In this document: piece by piece, positions 14,079-22,010 of the stretch
Position numbering within the stretch: position 1 is the first letter of the stretch
Layout: every line of letters begins with the position of its first letter
From: an uncultured Brachyspira sp.
GTDB taxonomy: Bacteria > Cyanobacteriota > Vampirovibrionia > Gastranaerophilales > Gastranaerophilaceae
Direction: 5' to 3'
Length of the DNA: 25,626 nt
NCBI GenBank assembly: GCA_900321895.1
Contig: ONYB01000160.1
Coordinates: forward strand, 1-25,626
The notes under the pieces: generated by a model
What the model was told of the DNA's origin: nothing
Database searches by the model: none
Seen by the model: the letters and a program-made list of their open reading frames with translations, nothing else
Position numbers and translations under genes: made by a program

Positions 14079-17000
14079 TGAAAAAGATTTTTGATAAAGA
14101 CAAACTTTATTTTTTTATAACCAAACCGAGATTTGCACTGGTAATTTCTTTATGTATAGTAATTCTTGGTGTGATTTCGATTTTGGGATTAAAGCAAGAG
14201 AGCTATCCTGACGTAACCCCGCCTCAGGTAAGAGTTTCTGCATCTTATCAGGGGGCAAGTGCTGAGGTTATCGAGTCTACGGTTGCGACGGTAATCGAAA
14301 ACCAGTTGAACGGTGTTGAAAATATGACTTATATGACGTCTGAATCAACTGACGGAAGTTATTCGTTGACGTTGTATTTTAAGGTTGGGACAGATAAAAA
14401 TATTAATTTGATGAATGTTCAAAATCTTATTCAAAGGGTTCAAACCCAGTTGCCGGAAGATGTTCAAAGAACAGGAGTTACGGCAATAAGTCGTTCTTCA
14501 GGTTCCGGAGCTATTATTTTGACACTTTATCCTGAATCAGGGGATTGGAATCAGTTGGATTTGACAAATTATGGTTCTATTTATATTAAGGATGAATTGA
14601 AACGTATCGACGGTGTTGCAGATGTAAGCGTTTTTGGTGGTGGAAATTATTCAATGAGAATTTGGCTGGATCCTCAAAAAATGGCAGGATTAAACGTGTC
14701 GACTTCCGAAATTGCTACAGCAATCAAAAACCAAAATACGCAGGTCGCAACAGGTGCACTCGGACAACTTCCGACGGATGAAAAACAGGCTTTACAAATT
14801 ACGTTGAAAACTCCGGGGCGACTTTCGGACGTTAAAGATTTTGAAAATATAATTATTCGTTCAAATATGGACGGTTCAAATGTTAAAATTAAGGATGTTG
14901 CACGGGTTGAGCTCGGTGCTGAATCTTATTCAAATTTAGGTTTGGTAAACGGCAAACCTTCTGCAGTTGTAATGATTTCTCAGTTGCCTGATGCAAATAT
15001 TTTAAACTTGTCAAAGGCTGTTAAGGCAAAGGTTAATGAGCTTAATTCAAGGTTGACAAACGGGATAAAAATTTTGTATGTAAAGGATGATGCGGACTTT
15101 ATTAACGAGTCTATGCATGAAGTTGAATTTACGATTTTGATAACCGCATTGATTGTTGTAATAATAATTTATTTGTTTTTGGGTGACGGAATGGCGACAC
15201 TCGTTCCGTGTGCGACAATTCCTGTATCTTTAATCGGTACGTTTTTCGCCTTGAAAGCTTTTGGCATGACCATAAATTTGTTGACGTTGTTTGCGTTGGT
15301 TCTTGCGGTTGGTGTCGTTGTTGATGATGCGATTGTTGTAATCGAAAATGTAAAACGTCATATTGATGAAGGCAAATCCGCAATTATCGCAACTCAGTTG
15401 ACTATGGAAGAGGTTGGCTCATCACTTGTTGCAATGGCACTTGTTTTAATGGCAGTATTTGTTCCGATTATTTTTATGACCGGCATGACTGGGGTTATGT
15501 ATAAGCAGTTTGCTGTTTGTATTGCTGTATCTATCGCGATTTCTGCTATTTGTGCTTTGACACTTTCCCCTGCGATGTGTTCGCATTTCTTGGGTAGGAA
15601 ATGGAGTAGCGGTAATTCGGCTGAACCTAAGTCAACAACTATGCAAACTCTTAAGCATATTGCTCAAAGAATTGGTAAAAAAACTGCGGTGTGGGTAAAA
15701 TCCTTTAATGACGGTTTTGCTAAAGTCGAAGAGTTTTATCTTGAATATGTTAAAAAATTTGTAAATGATAAAAAGCTTGTTGCAGTATGTTATGCGGTGA
15801 TTTTGGCATTAACACTGATTTCTTTTAAAACGATTTCTACAGGGTTTATTCCGGATGAAGATCAGGGAATTTTGCTTGCAAGTATTACTCTTCCGGACGG
15901 TGCGTCACTATCAAGAACGGAAGAAGTTTCGAAAAAATTTATTGACGGGATTAAGTATATAGATGGCATAAATCAGGAAAAATTGACGGTATTCGGCGGT
16001 AACGGTGCAGTTAACCAGTCAACCGTAATTATTCAGTTGGATGATTACGAGGCAAGAAAAATTACTCCGTTTCGTTGGATTAAACGGAAAATTCAGAAAA
16101 AACCGACAGACCTTTCTCACACTGCTATTTTGAAGAAAATCAGAATGGTGGCTGCAAATACGAAAGAAGCTTCGATTATGACTTTTTCTCCTCCTGCAAT
16201 TAACGGTATGAGTATGATGGGCGGTTTTGAATTCCAAATGCTTTCGCAGGGTGAATATACCGCACAACAGTTGGAAACATGGGCAAATAAACTTGTTGCG
16301 GCCGCAAATGAAAATTCGTCACTTTCCAGTGTAAATACTTCGTTTCAGGCGAATGTTCCTCAATATATTGTTGATATAGATTTTGAAAAAGCTTTAGCTC
16401 AAAATATAGACTTGTCTGAACTTTATACGACATTGTCCTCTATGCTCGGTACAAATTACGTAAATGATTTCAATAAGTATGACCGTGTGTTTAAGGTTCA
16501 AATGCAGGCAGAAAGCAGGTTTAGAGATAAAGCAACCGATTTGTCGGGAATTTATGTCAAAAATAAAAATGGCGTTATGGTTCCGATTTTGTCTGTTGTT
16601 AAGCTTAAGCAGACAGTTGGTACTGCGTCGATTTCGAGATATAATCAGTATAAATCCGTTCAAATTCAAGGTCAGCAGGCTGCGGGAAAAAGTTCCGGCG
16701 ACGCTATGAAGGCAATGGAGCAAGTTGCAAAACAGGTGCTTCCTTCTGATATAACTTTTGATTGGTCGGGTACTTCGGCTCAAGAAAGAGAAGCGTCAGG
16801 ACAAACGATTATGATTGTCGGAATGGCACTTGTGTTTGTTTATTTGTTCCTTGTTGCATTGTATGAAAGTTATACAATTCCGATTGCGGTACTGTTGATA
16901 TCTCCTGTTGCGGCTCTCGGTGCGTTGATTTTCCAGATGATGATTAACCAGTCGTTCGATATTTATTCGCAGGTTGGTATGATTACTTTGATCGGGCTTG

Positions 17001-17335
17001 CTGCAAAACAGTCTATTTTGATTGTTGAATTTGCGAAAGAAGAACATGAAAAACACGGACTTCCGATTAAAGATGCGGCAATCAAAGCTGCACAGTTGAG
17101 ATTTAGAGCAATTATGATGACAGAACTTGCATTCATTCTCGGTGTAATGCCGATGTTATTCGCAACCGGTGCAGGTGCAAATTCAAGAATTTCCGTAGGT
17201 TCAACCGTATTCGGCGGTATGATTGCCGCTGCAACCCTCGGGGCAGCTCTTACTCCGGCATTCTATGTTATAGTTCAGGAATTTGTTGACAAATTCCCTA
17301 AAAAAGAAATTACCGAAAAAGATTTGGAGATGTAA
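14078..17335 (+). CDS. RND efflux pump inner-membrane subunit (HAE-type, AcrB-like)
   Basis: A 1085-residue RND transporter of usual length. It begins with a cytoplasmic start and first helix (FALVISLCIVILGVISILGL), a large periplasmic loop, helices 2-6, a second loop and helices 8-12. Helix 4 holds the proton-relay pair D416-D417 in VGVVVDDAIVVIENV, and K977 in GLAAKQSILIVEF matches the essential lysine of AcrB helix 10. The double Asp marks the HAE (hydrophobe/amphiphile, multidrug) subfamily rather than the HME metal pumps such as CzcA, although the neighbour is a metal ATPase. It exports substrates from the periplasm or membrane using the proton gradient, together with the adaptor and TolC-like genes on either side. 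Confidence 0.95.
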   Translation: MKKIFDKDKLYFFITKPRFALVISLCIVILGVISILGLKQESYPDVTPPQVRVSASYQGASAEVIESTVATVIENQLNGVENMTYMTSESTDGSYSLTLYFKVGTDKNINLMNVQNLIQRVQTQLPEDVQRTGVTAISRSSGSGAIILTLYPESGDWNQLDLTNYGSIYIKDELKRIDGVADVSVFGGGNYSMRIWLDPQKMAGLNVSTSEIATAIKNQNTQVATGALGQLPTDEKQALQITLKTPGRLSDVKDFENIIIRSNMDGSNVKIKDVARVELGAESYSNLGLVNGKPSAVVMISQLPDANILNLSKAVKAKVNELNSRLTNGIKILYVKDDADFINESMHEVEFTILITALIVVIIIYLFLGDGMATLVPCATIPVSLIGTFFALKAFGMTINLLTLFALVLAVGVVVDDAIVVIENVKRHIDEGKSAIIATQLTMEEVGSSLVAMALVLMAVFVPIIFMTGMTGVMYKQFAVCIAVSIAISAICALTLSPAMCSHFLGRKWSSGNSAEPKSTTMQTLKHIAQRIGKKTAVWVKSFNDGFAKVEEFYLEYVKKFVNDKKLVAVCYAVILALTLISFKTISTGFIPDEDQGILLASITLPDGASLSRTEEVSKKFIDGIKYIDGINQEKLTVFGGNGAVNQSTVIIQLDDYEARKITPFRWIKRKIQKKPTDLSHTAILKKIRMVAANTKEASIMTFSPPAINGMSMMGGFEFQMLSQGEYTAQQLETWANKLVAAANENSSLSSVNTSFQANVPQYIVDIDFEKALAQNIDLSELYTTLSSMLGTNYVNDFNKYDRVFKVQMQAESRFRDKATDLSGIYVKNKNGVMVPILSVVKLKQTVGTASISRYNQYKSVQIQGQQAAGKSSGDAMKAMEQVAKQVLPSDITFDWSGTSAQEREASGQTIMIVGMALVFVYLFLVALYESYTIPIAVLLISPVAALGALIFQMMINQSFDIYSQVGMITLIGLAAKQSILIVEFAKEEHEKHGLPIKDAAIKAAQLRFRAIMMTELAFILGVMPMLFATGAGANSRISVGSTVFGGMIAAATLGAALTPAFYVIVQEFVDKFPKKEITEKDLEM

Positions 17336-17339
17336 GCAG

Positions 17340-18848
17340 ATGAAAAAGTTTGTAAATCTTATTTTAATATGTTCAATGCTTTCACTGACATCAAATATGG
17401 TGTTGGCGAAAGAGGTTCAAAAACCTAAAACGGATAAAAAAGACAAGGTTGAGATTGTAAAACCTGATAACAAAAAAGTTAATAACAGGCAAGAAAAGAA
17501 GAAAACAGCGGTCACTCAAAAAGCTAAAAAGGATTCTTCCAAAGAAGCCGAAGGAATGTATGAAACGAAATTTCCTGTAATAAACAGTCAGATTGAGTAT
17601 TCTGAGATGAATGGTGAAGTTACGTTGATTGACTGTATAAAACTTGCGATTACTCATCATCCTGCCATTATGTCCGCAATCAGTAATTCGGAAATCTATA
17701 AAACTCGTATCGGGCAGGCATGGTCTAATTATTTTCCGACAGTCAGTGCAGGAGTAAGTTATTCGAGAAACGATATGCTTATGACTATGGGTGGTGCGTA
17801 TTCCAGAATGATGACCCAAAAATACAATATGTATTACGTTCCGACACTTTCGGCAAATCTTTTGTTGTTTGATTTCGGCAAAACAAAAGCTAATGCAGAT
17901 TTGGCAAGAAGAAATTACGAATCTTCAAGATATGATGCTGAAATGAGCATTGAAAGTGTTATTTATAATGTAAAAGTCGCATATTATAACTTGTTGTTTG
18001 CAGAAATTCAAAAAGCGGTTTATGAGGATACCGTAAAGGATTTTGAACTTCAACTTAAACAGGCTAAAGCTCAATATAATATCGGTAAAAAAGCTAAAAT
18101 TGATGTTACGACTGCCGAGTATAATATGGGTAACGCAAAAGTAAATCTTATTAAGGCGAAAAATACCCTTGAGCTTGCGGCGGCACAACTTGCAAATGCA
18201 GTAGGTATTCCGGAGCTTGAAGGGGTTATTTTGAAAGACAAACTCAACACGAAGGAATATCAGGTTAATTTTAAAGATTTGTTGAGTGTTGCAGAATCTT
18301 CTCGTCCGGCACTTTTGTCTGCTAAAAAGAAAGTCGATGCGGCAGAAATGAATGTCAGAAGTGCAAAACGCTCGTTTACACCGGATTTGGGTGCGTTCGG
18401 TTCATATAGTCACGGTGGTCGTCAAGTTGACAGCGATTACGGTTATCAACTCGGTGTGCAGTTAAATTATTCCTCCATGAACATAATGCTCTTGAAAAAA
18501 CAAGTTGATGAGGCGAAAGCAACCTACAAAAAATACGTAGCCGATTACGAACAAGAACGTCAGAATGTTTATTTGGAAGTGAAAAGTGCGTATATCAACC
18601 TGATGAATTCGCACGATAGTTTGGGAGTGTCAAAATTAGCACTTCAGCAGGCAAAAGAACGTCAATACCAAGCATTTAGAAGATATCAGGTAGGGTTGGG
18701 TGATGCTATCGAATTTAAAGATGCGGAAAATTCCTACCTAAACGCACAACTTGACTACTATTCAAACCTCTTGGATTACAACGTGAATGCCGCAGAGCTT
18801 GAGCGTGTAATCGGTGCACCAATCAAAGAATCCAATGTGGATTTGTAG
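17340..18848 (+). CDS. TolC-family outer-membrane efflux channel
   Basis: A 502-residue outer-membrane factor. The chosen ATG 17340 begins a signal peptide (MKKFVNLILICSMLSLTSN, cut near VLAKE); an extension into the pump gene would destroy it. A lysine-rich, low-complexity stretch (about residues 25-75) precedes the body, which is unusual for the family. The OEP pattern then appears twice: VTLIDCIKLAITHHPAI near the start of repeat one, long helical hairpins with alternating Ala/Gln/Lys, and beta segments such as AFGSYSHGG. The C-terminal GLGDAIEFKDAENSYLNAQ motif is typical of TolC relatives. It starts 4 nt after the pump gene, so adaptor, pump and channel form one operon. No terminator was found after it. 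Confidence 0.92.
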   Translation: MKKFVNLILICSMLSLTSNMVLAKEVQKPKTDKKDKVEIVKPDNKKVNNRQEKKKTAVTQKAKKDSSKEAEGMYETKFPVINSQIEYSEMNGEVTLIDCIKLAITHHPAIMSAISNSEIYKTRIGQAWSNYFPTVSAGVSYSRNDMLMTMGGAYSRMMTQKYNMYYVPTLSANLLLFDFGKTKANADLARRNYESSRYDAEMSIESVIYNVKVAYYNLLFAEIQKAVYEDTVKDFELQLKQAKAQYNIGKKAKIDVTTAEYNMGNAKVNLIKAKNTLELAAAQLANAVGIPELEGVILKDKLNTKEYQVNFKDLLSVAESSRPALLSAKKKVDAAEMNVRSAKRSFTPDLGAFGSYSHGGRQVDSDYGYQLGVQLNYSSMNIMLLKKQVDEAKATYKKYVADYEQERQNVYLEVKSAYINLMNSHDSLGVSKLALQQAKERQYQAFRRYQVGLGDAIEFKDAENSYLNAQLDYYSNLLDYNVNAAELERVIGAPIKESNVDL

Positions 18849-18894
18849 AGTGTCGTGATTGGTAGAGTATGTGAAGTGGTTCAGCATTTGAAGT

Positions 18895-19029
18895 AAATAA
18901 GTGAATATGTTAATAAGAGAATAAGTTCTTATCGTTCGCTTCGCTCAAAAGTAGCTTTGGTGCGTAGCACCCATAAAGAACTTATTCACGAGCCCGAGCA
19001 GGGCGAATTCACTTATTCACTTATTCACC
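18895..19029. repeat. Nested inverted-repeat element in the intergenic region
   Basis: The 264-bp gap between the TolC-like and radical SAM genes contains a compact structured element. Outer arms AATAAGTGAAT (18896-18906) and ATTCACTTATT (19007-19017, repeated at 19015-19025) pair over 11 bp. Inner arms GAATAAGTTCTT (18919-18930) and AAGAACTTATTC (18976-18987) pair perfectly over 12 bp. Two small hairpins sit inside: GGTGC-GTA-GCACC (18959-18971) and GCCC-GAGCA-GGGC (18992-19004). This gives a branched fold. It may be a palindromic mobile or REP-like unit, or a structured RNA. The lack of a coding gene here is clear; its identity is not. Confidence 0.55.
19007..19028. repeat. Tandem 8-bp repeat
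   Basis: Two and three-quarter copies of ATTCACTT stand in tandem at the right end of the nested inverted-repeat element. They offer alternative pairing registers to the left arm. Confidence 0.7.
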
Positions 19030-19077
19030 TTTCCAAAACAAATCTACCAATCGTTTTAATTTTCACGTATTCGTATG

Positions 19078-19106
19078 ATGTCAACGCTTGTGCGTTGCCG
19101 TATAAT
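19078..19106 (+). promoter_or_regulatory. Promoter for a probably leaderless radical SAM mRNA
   Basis: ATGTCA (19078-19083, 4 of 6 to consensus), 17-bp spacer, perfect TATAAT (19101-19106). The -10 ends only 6 nt before the ATG at 19113, so the transcript would begin at or beside the start codon. No Shine-Dalgarno sequence is present. Confidence 0.5.
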
Positions 19107-19112
19107 GTCCTT

Positions 19113-19889
19113 ATGTTAGAAAAAATTGATATTCATTTAGTTGACCATTGTAACCTTAATTGTAAAGGTTGTACGCATTTTTCGCCACTTGCGGAAAAGT
19201 TTTTCCTTGATATTGACGAATTTGAAAGAGATTTGACAAGGTTTGCAGAACTCTCGAAAGGGGAAGTCGGTTCTATCTTTATGCTTGGCGGTGAACCACT
19301 TTTGCACCCGGAAATTGTGGACTTTTTCCCGATTGCAAGAAAACTTTTTCCTAATACAAGACTTGTCATAATTTCAAACGGAATTTTGCTCAGCCAAATG
19401 GAAGAACGCTTTTGGAAAGCTTGCAAACGTTACAATATTCAACTTTGGATTTCAAAATACGACCTGTCCGTAGATTTGTCCCCAATGGCTAAAAAGGCTG
19501 CGGAATACGGCGTTTTTTACGGTTATACCTCGACAGCGAGAACAAAGCAGGACGAAAAATTCTGGACTAAATGCCCGCTGGATGTCGAGGGTGGTCAGTA
19601 TTGGCTGAATTCTTACAAACACTGTACCCTAAAAAATTGTGCAACCCTGAAACATGGCAAACTTTACCCTTGTTGTACGATTGCTCATATTGAACATTTT
19701 AACAAATTCTTCGGTAAAGACTTGAAGGTGTCGGATTTTGACTATGTGGATATTTATAAAGTCGAAAGCTGGGACACTTTGCTGAACGTAATGCAAGCCC
19801 CGCATCCGTTCTGCAAATATTGCAAAACTACCAACTATCAAGCCGATGTTTGGGGGGCAAGCCATAAAGACATCAGCGAATGGACATAA
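19113..19889 (+). CDS. Radical SAM protein with C-terminal cysteine cluster
   Basis: A 258-residue radical SAM enzyme starting MLEKIDIHLVDHCNLNCKGC. The three cysteines C13, C17 and C20 (CxxxCxxC) bind the 4Fe-4S cluster that cleaves S-adenosylmethionine; GGEPLLHP is the SAM-binding motif. The second half carries many Cys (CPLD, HCTLKNC, YPCC, FCKYCK), pointing to an auxiliary SPASM/twitch-like cluster. I set the start at 19113, since upstream in-frame codons run through the intergenic inverted-repeat element. It faces a glycosyltransferase gene with 8 bp between stops. Short radical SAM proteins of this kind are often found in surface-glycan loci, so modification of a sugar, peptide or polymer is likely, but the substrate is unknown. 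Confidence 0.82.
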   Translation: MLEKIDIHLVDHCNLNCKGCTHFSPLAEKFFLDIDEFERDLTRFAELSKGEVGSIFMLGGEPLLHPEIVDFFPIARKLFPNTRLVIISNGILLSQMEERFWKACKRYNIQLWISKYDLSVDLSPMAKKAAEYGVFYGYTSTARTKQDEKFWTKCPLDVEGGQYWLNSYKHCTLKNCATLKHGKLYPCCTIAHIEHFNKFFGKDLKVSDFDYVDIYKVESWDTLLNVMQAPHPFCKYCKTTNYQADVWGASHKDISEWT

Positions 19890-19897
19890 TTTTTTAA

Positions 19898-21151
19898 TTA
19901 ATCTTGTTTGTTATACCAAGAAATCCCGAATTTTGTAGAAAGTGTTTGCAATAAAGTGTCTATTTTTTCTAATCCTGCAACATAGGAAGTTGCGTAAGAA
20001 TTTCCGTAAACGTAGTCGTGGTAACTCATGTGGTAGTTGTCCCAACATGCCATATCAAGCCATACGTTGTCCATAATTCGACCCTCCTGCCAGTCAGGAA
20101 GATTTTCTCTATAGTATGGAATTGAGTCGACAACGGTGTTTACGAAATTCTTTCTGCCGTTGTGGATTAGGTAATTCTTTCTCGGCTCGTAATTTTGTGG
20201 ACTTGTAATAACTTTGTGAATGGTATCCGCAAGAGATTCCGGTGTGAATTCGGGTACATATTCCCCACTATTTCCGAAAAATACAGGATAATCCCCTCTT
20301 GAATACTTGTTGAAATCTTTGAACACGACAATCGGTGTGTCACAACTCATTGCCTCACTAATAAACCGATTTTTACCCTCGATTAGCGAACCCAAAACCG
20401 CACAACGAGATGAAGAATAATATTTAGACAAATCCTTATAATCAATATACGGCTCAAAATTAATATACTTTTTGGTATCTCCGAGAATTTTATCAACTTC
20501 AATTAAAACATTTTTACCATAATCCCCGAGTTGCGAATAATCCAGTGAACCGTCCTCTCGCTTATGAGTGCAACGCTGCCCGATTGCATAAGTCATTTTT
20601 AAAACCTTGCCATATTTTTGCTCATACACAAGAAGAGCTTTTGCAATAACAGGAAGATTTTTAACCGGAAACGGTGTCGAAACCGCAAAAACATCTATTG
20701 TTTTTACCGTATTCGGAATTGGAGCAATCGTATATTCATTCAACCAATCCGCATCCTGTAACGGCAAACATACAATATTTTTTCTATCAGGATATTTGTT
20801 TTTGTAATATTTTTCCCTTGCTTCATTCTTATAACACGTAAAATAGACATCCGCCTTTGCTGACCACGGATAAGATGAAAACATTGAATTTGCACAAACT
20901 ATGTAAAGCTTTTTCAAATCAGGGTATTTATCCAAAAGAATTCTTGTACCTTGAGAATAACAGAACCCTTTCAAAAACTTTCCCTTATAATTCAGCGGAG
21001 GGATAGGGGACACAAACAAAATCCCGTTGTGAAGGTTTTTGTCATCCTCATATCGTTCTTCAAAACTATACGCATCAATATCATCCCAAATCTGTTCGAT
21101 TGGCTTATCAACATTGGGATTATGCATATAACTTTCAGGCCAAACTCCCAT
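19898..21151 (-). CDS. Glycosyltransferase, GT-B fold (GT1/GT4-like)
   Basis: A 417-residue protein whose second half looks like a GT4-type retaining glycosyltransferase. SLIEGKNRFISEAMSCDTPIVV contains the E-x7-E donor-binding motif (first E in EGKNRFISE) and the following CDTPIVV strand. The preceding YKDLSKYYSSSRCAVLG is the usual helix before it. The first half has LNYKGKFLKGFCY-like sequence and a putative acceptor domain. The C-terminal 70 residues are rich in Tyr, Trp, Asn and His (MACWDNYHMSYHDYVYGNSY), which is unusual. The start ATG at 21151 has only a weak AGGA upstream, and a stop lies just before it in frame. The tRNA-Gln gene ends 36 nt upstream on the same strand. Sugar and acceptor are unknown. 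Confidence 0.75.
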   Translation of the reverse strand: MGVWPESYMHNPNVDKPIEQIWDDIDAYSFEERYEDDKNLHNGILFVSPIPPLNYKGKFLKGFCYSQGTRILLDKYPDLKKLYIVCANSMFSSYPWSAKADVYFTCYKNEAREKYYKNKYPDRKNIVCLPLQDADWLNEYTIAPIPNTVKTIDVFAVSTPFPVKNLPVIAKALLVYEQKYGKVLKMTYAIGQRCTHKREDGSLDYSQLGDYGKNVLIEVDKILGDTKKYINFEPYIDYKDLSKYYSSSRCAVLGSLIEGKNRFISEAMSCDTPIVVFKDFNKYSRGDYPVFFGNSGEYVPEFTPESLADTIHKVITSPQNYEPRKNYLIHNGRKNFVNTVVDSIPYYRENLPDWQEGRIMDNVWLDMACWDNYHMSYHDYVYGNSYATSYVAGLEKIDTLLQTLSTKFGISWYNKQD

Positions 21152-21187
21152 AATTCCTAAAACTCCATAATTTAGTACAAAAAAATA

Positions 21188-21259
21188 CTGGGATGGAAGG
21201 ACTCGAACCTCCGAATGGCTGGACCAAAACCAGCTGCCTTACCACTTGGCGACATCCCA
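21188..21259 (-). tRNA. tRNA-Gln (anticodon UUG)
   Basis: The minus strand folds as a 72-nt cloverleaf. The acceptor stem TGGGATG pairs with CATCCCA. The anticodon arm GCTGG-TTTTGGT-CCAGC gives anticodon TTG. The T-arm is GGAGG-TTCGAGT-CCTTC, and the discriminator base is G, as expected for glutamine. The 3' CCA is not encoded. A run of seven T follows almost at once. Confidence 0.95.
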
Positions 21260-21277
21260 ATATTCATTACGTCTTTT

Positions 21278-21306
21278 ATTTTACCTAACAAAAAACTGAA
21301 TGTCAA
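21278..21306 (-). promoter_or_regulatory. Promoter of tRNA-Gln
   Basis: On the minus strand: consensus TTGACA (21301-21306), 17-bp spacer, TAAAAT (21278-21283). The -10 ends 18 nt before the tRNA 5' end, giving a leader of about 12 nt. Confidence 0.8.
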
Positions 21307-21315
21307 GAACCAATT

Positions 21316-21999
21316 TTAATAAATAAAAGGACTTCTTTCTATCGCTCTGACTGTTTCAACGCCTTCTAACAGCCTCTCGAACACTGATAGCACAAGGATT
21401 TCACTCTCAAAATGTCCGATATCAAATAATACAATATGGCTTTCAAGTGCCGAATGAAATTTTAAATCCCCCGTGACAAAAGCATCTGCCCCTATCTTGC
21501 GGGCTTCTTCAATAAATTCATTGCCACTGCCTGCACAAAAGGCAATCTTTTTGAGAATCTGTATCCCGTTGTTATTTACATATCTCAAATTCGGTGATAT
21601 TTGTCGGAGTTTTTTTGCCAACTCTGCCACGCTGATTTCATAATCAACAACCCTTGTAAACCCGTCCTCCAAAATTCCTGCCTGAACATTTGGAAAAATC
21701 GTTTCAATCAGAGTGTCGGTTGTTCCGCCGTGCGTCCTGTCGAGGTTTGTATGAGCGGAGTAGATGTCGACATCTTTCCACTTGAGCGGAACAAAAAACG
21801 ACGGATGATGCGACACAATCATCTCACAATCTTTTTCTTTTGCCTGTTTTATAATCTCGTCCGTCACTGTAAGGCAAAGCATTACACGGTTGATTTCACG
21901 ATTTTGAGTTTCTACACTCCAACCCGAACAATCCCATTTTTCCGCAAGTTCAGGCGGTGCAAAATTTTCTATTTTTTTAACAATTTCGTATTTGTCCAA
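21316..21999 (-). CDS. NIF3-like dinuclear metal-centre protein (DUF34/YbgI family)
   Basis: A 227-residue protein of the Nif3/YbgI family, widely conserved hexameric rings with a two-metal site. Ligand motifs are present: VSHHPSFF (two His), AHTNLDRTHGG (Asp, then His), and DIGHFESE near the C-terminus (His and Glu). The opening IVKKIENFAPPELAEKWDCSGW matches the family start. The start codon appears to be TTG at 21999, with AAAAGG 7 nt before it; no ATG lies at a sensible position. It starts 11 nt after the coaBC stop, so it is the third gene of a gmk-coaBC-nif3 unit. The biochemical role of the family is not firmly settled. Confidence 0.88.
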   Translation of the reverse strand: MDKYEIVKKIENFAPPELAEKWDCSGWSVETQNREINRVMLCLTVTDEIIKQAKEKDCEMIVSHHPSFFVPLKWKDVDIYSAHTNLDRTHGGTTDTLIETIFPNVQAGILEDGFTRVVDYEISVAELAKKLRQISPNLRYVNNNGIQILKKIAFCAGSGNEFIEEARKIGADAFVTGDLKFHSALESHIVLFDIGHFESEILVLSVFERLLEGVETVRAIERSPFIY

Positions 22000-22010
22000 A
22001 ATAAAACCTT

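Noticed and set aside
16394..16783. Antisense reading frames inside the RND pump and other long genes
   Set aside because: They lie wholly within well-supported genes, show low-complexity or unlikely composition, and have no family motifs.
14078..17335. Metal (HME/CzcA-type) RND pump suggested by the neighbouring metal ATPase
   Set aside because: Helix 4 has the D416-D417 pair of HAE multidrug pumps rather than the CzcA-type pattern.
17283..17339. Upstream extension of the TolC-like frame into the pump gene
   Set aside because: It would bury the signal peptide that starts at 17340.
19007..19028. CRISPR-like repeat
   Set aside because: The 8-bp unit is in direct tandem without spacers; it is a simple tandem repeat.
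18957..19112. N-terminal extension of the radical SAM frame
   Set aside because: The open frame runs through the nested inverted-repeat element and has no ribosome site. The protein from 19113 starts properly just before the cluster-binding cysteines.
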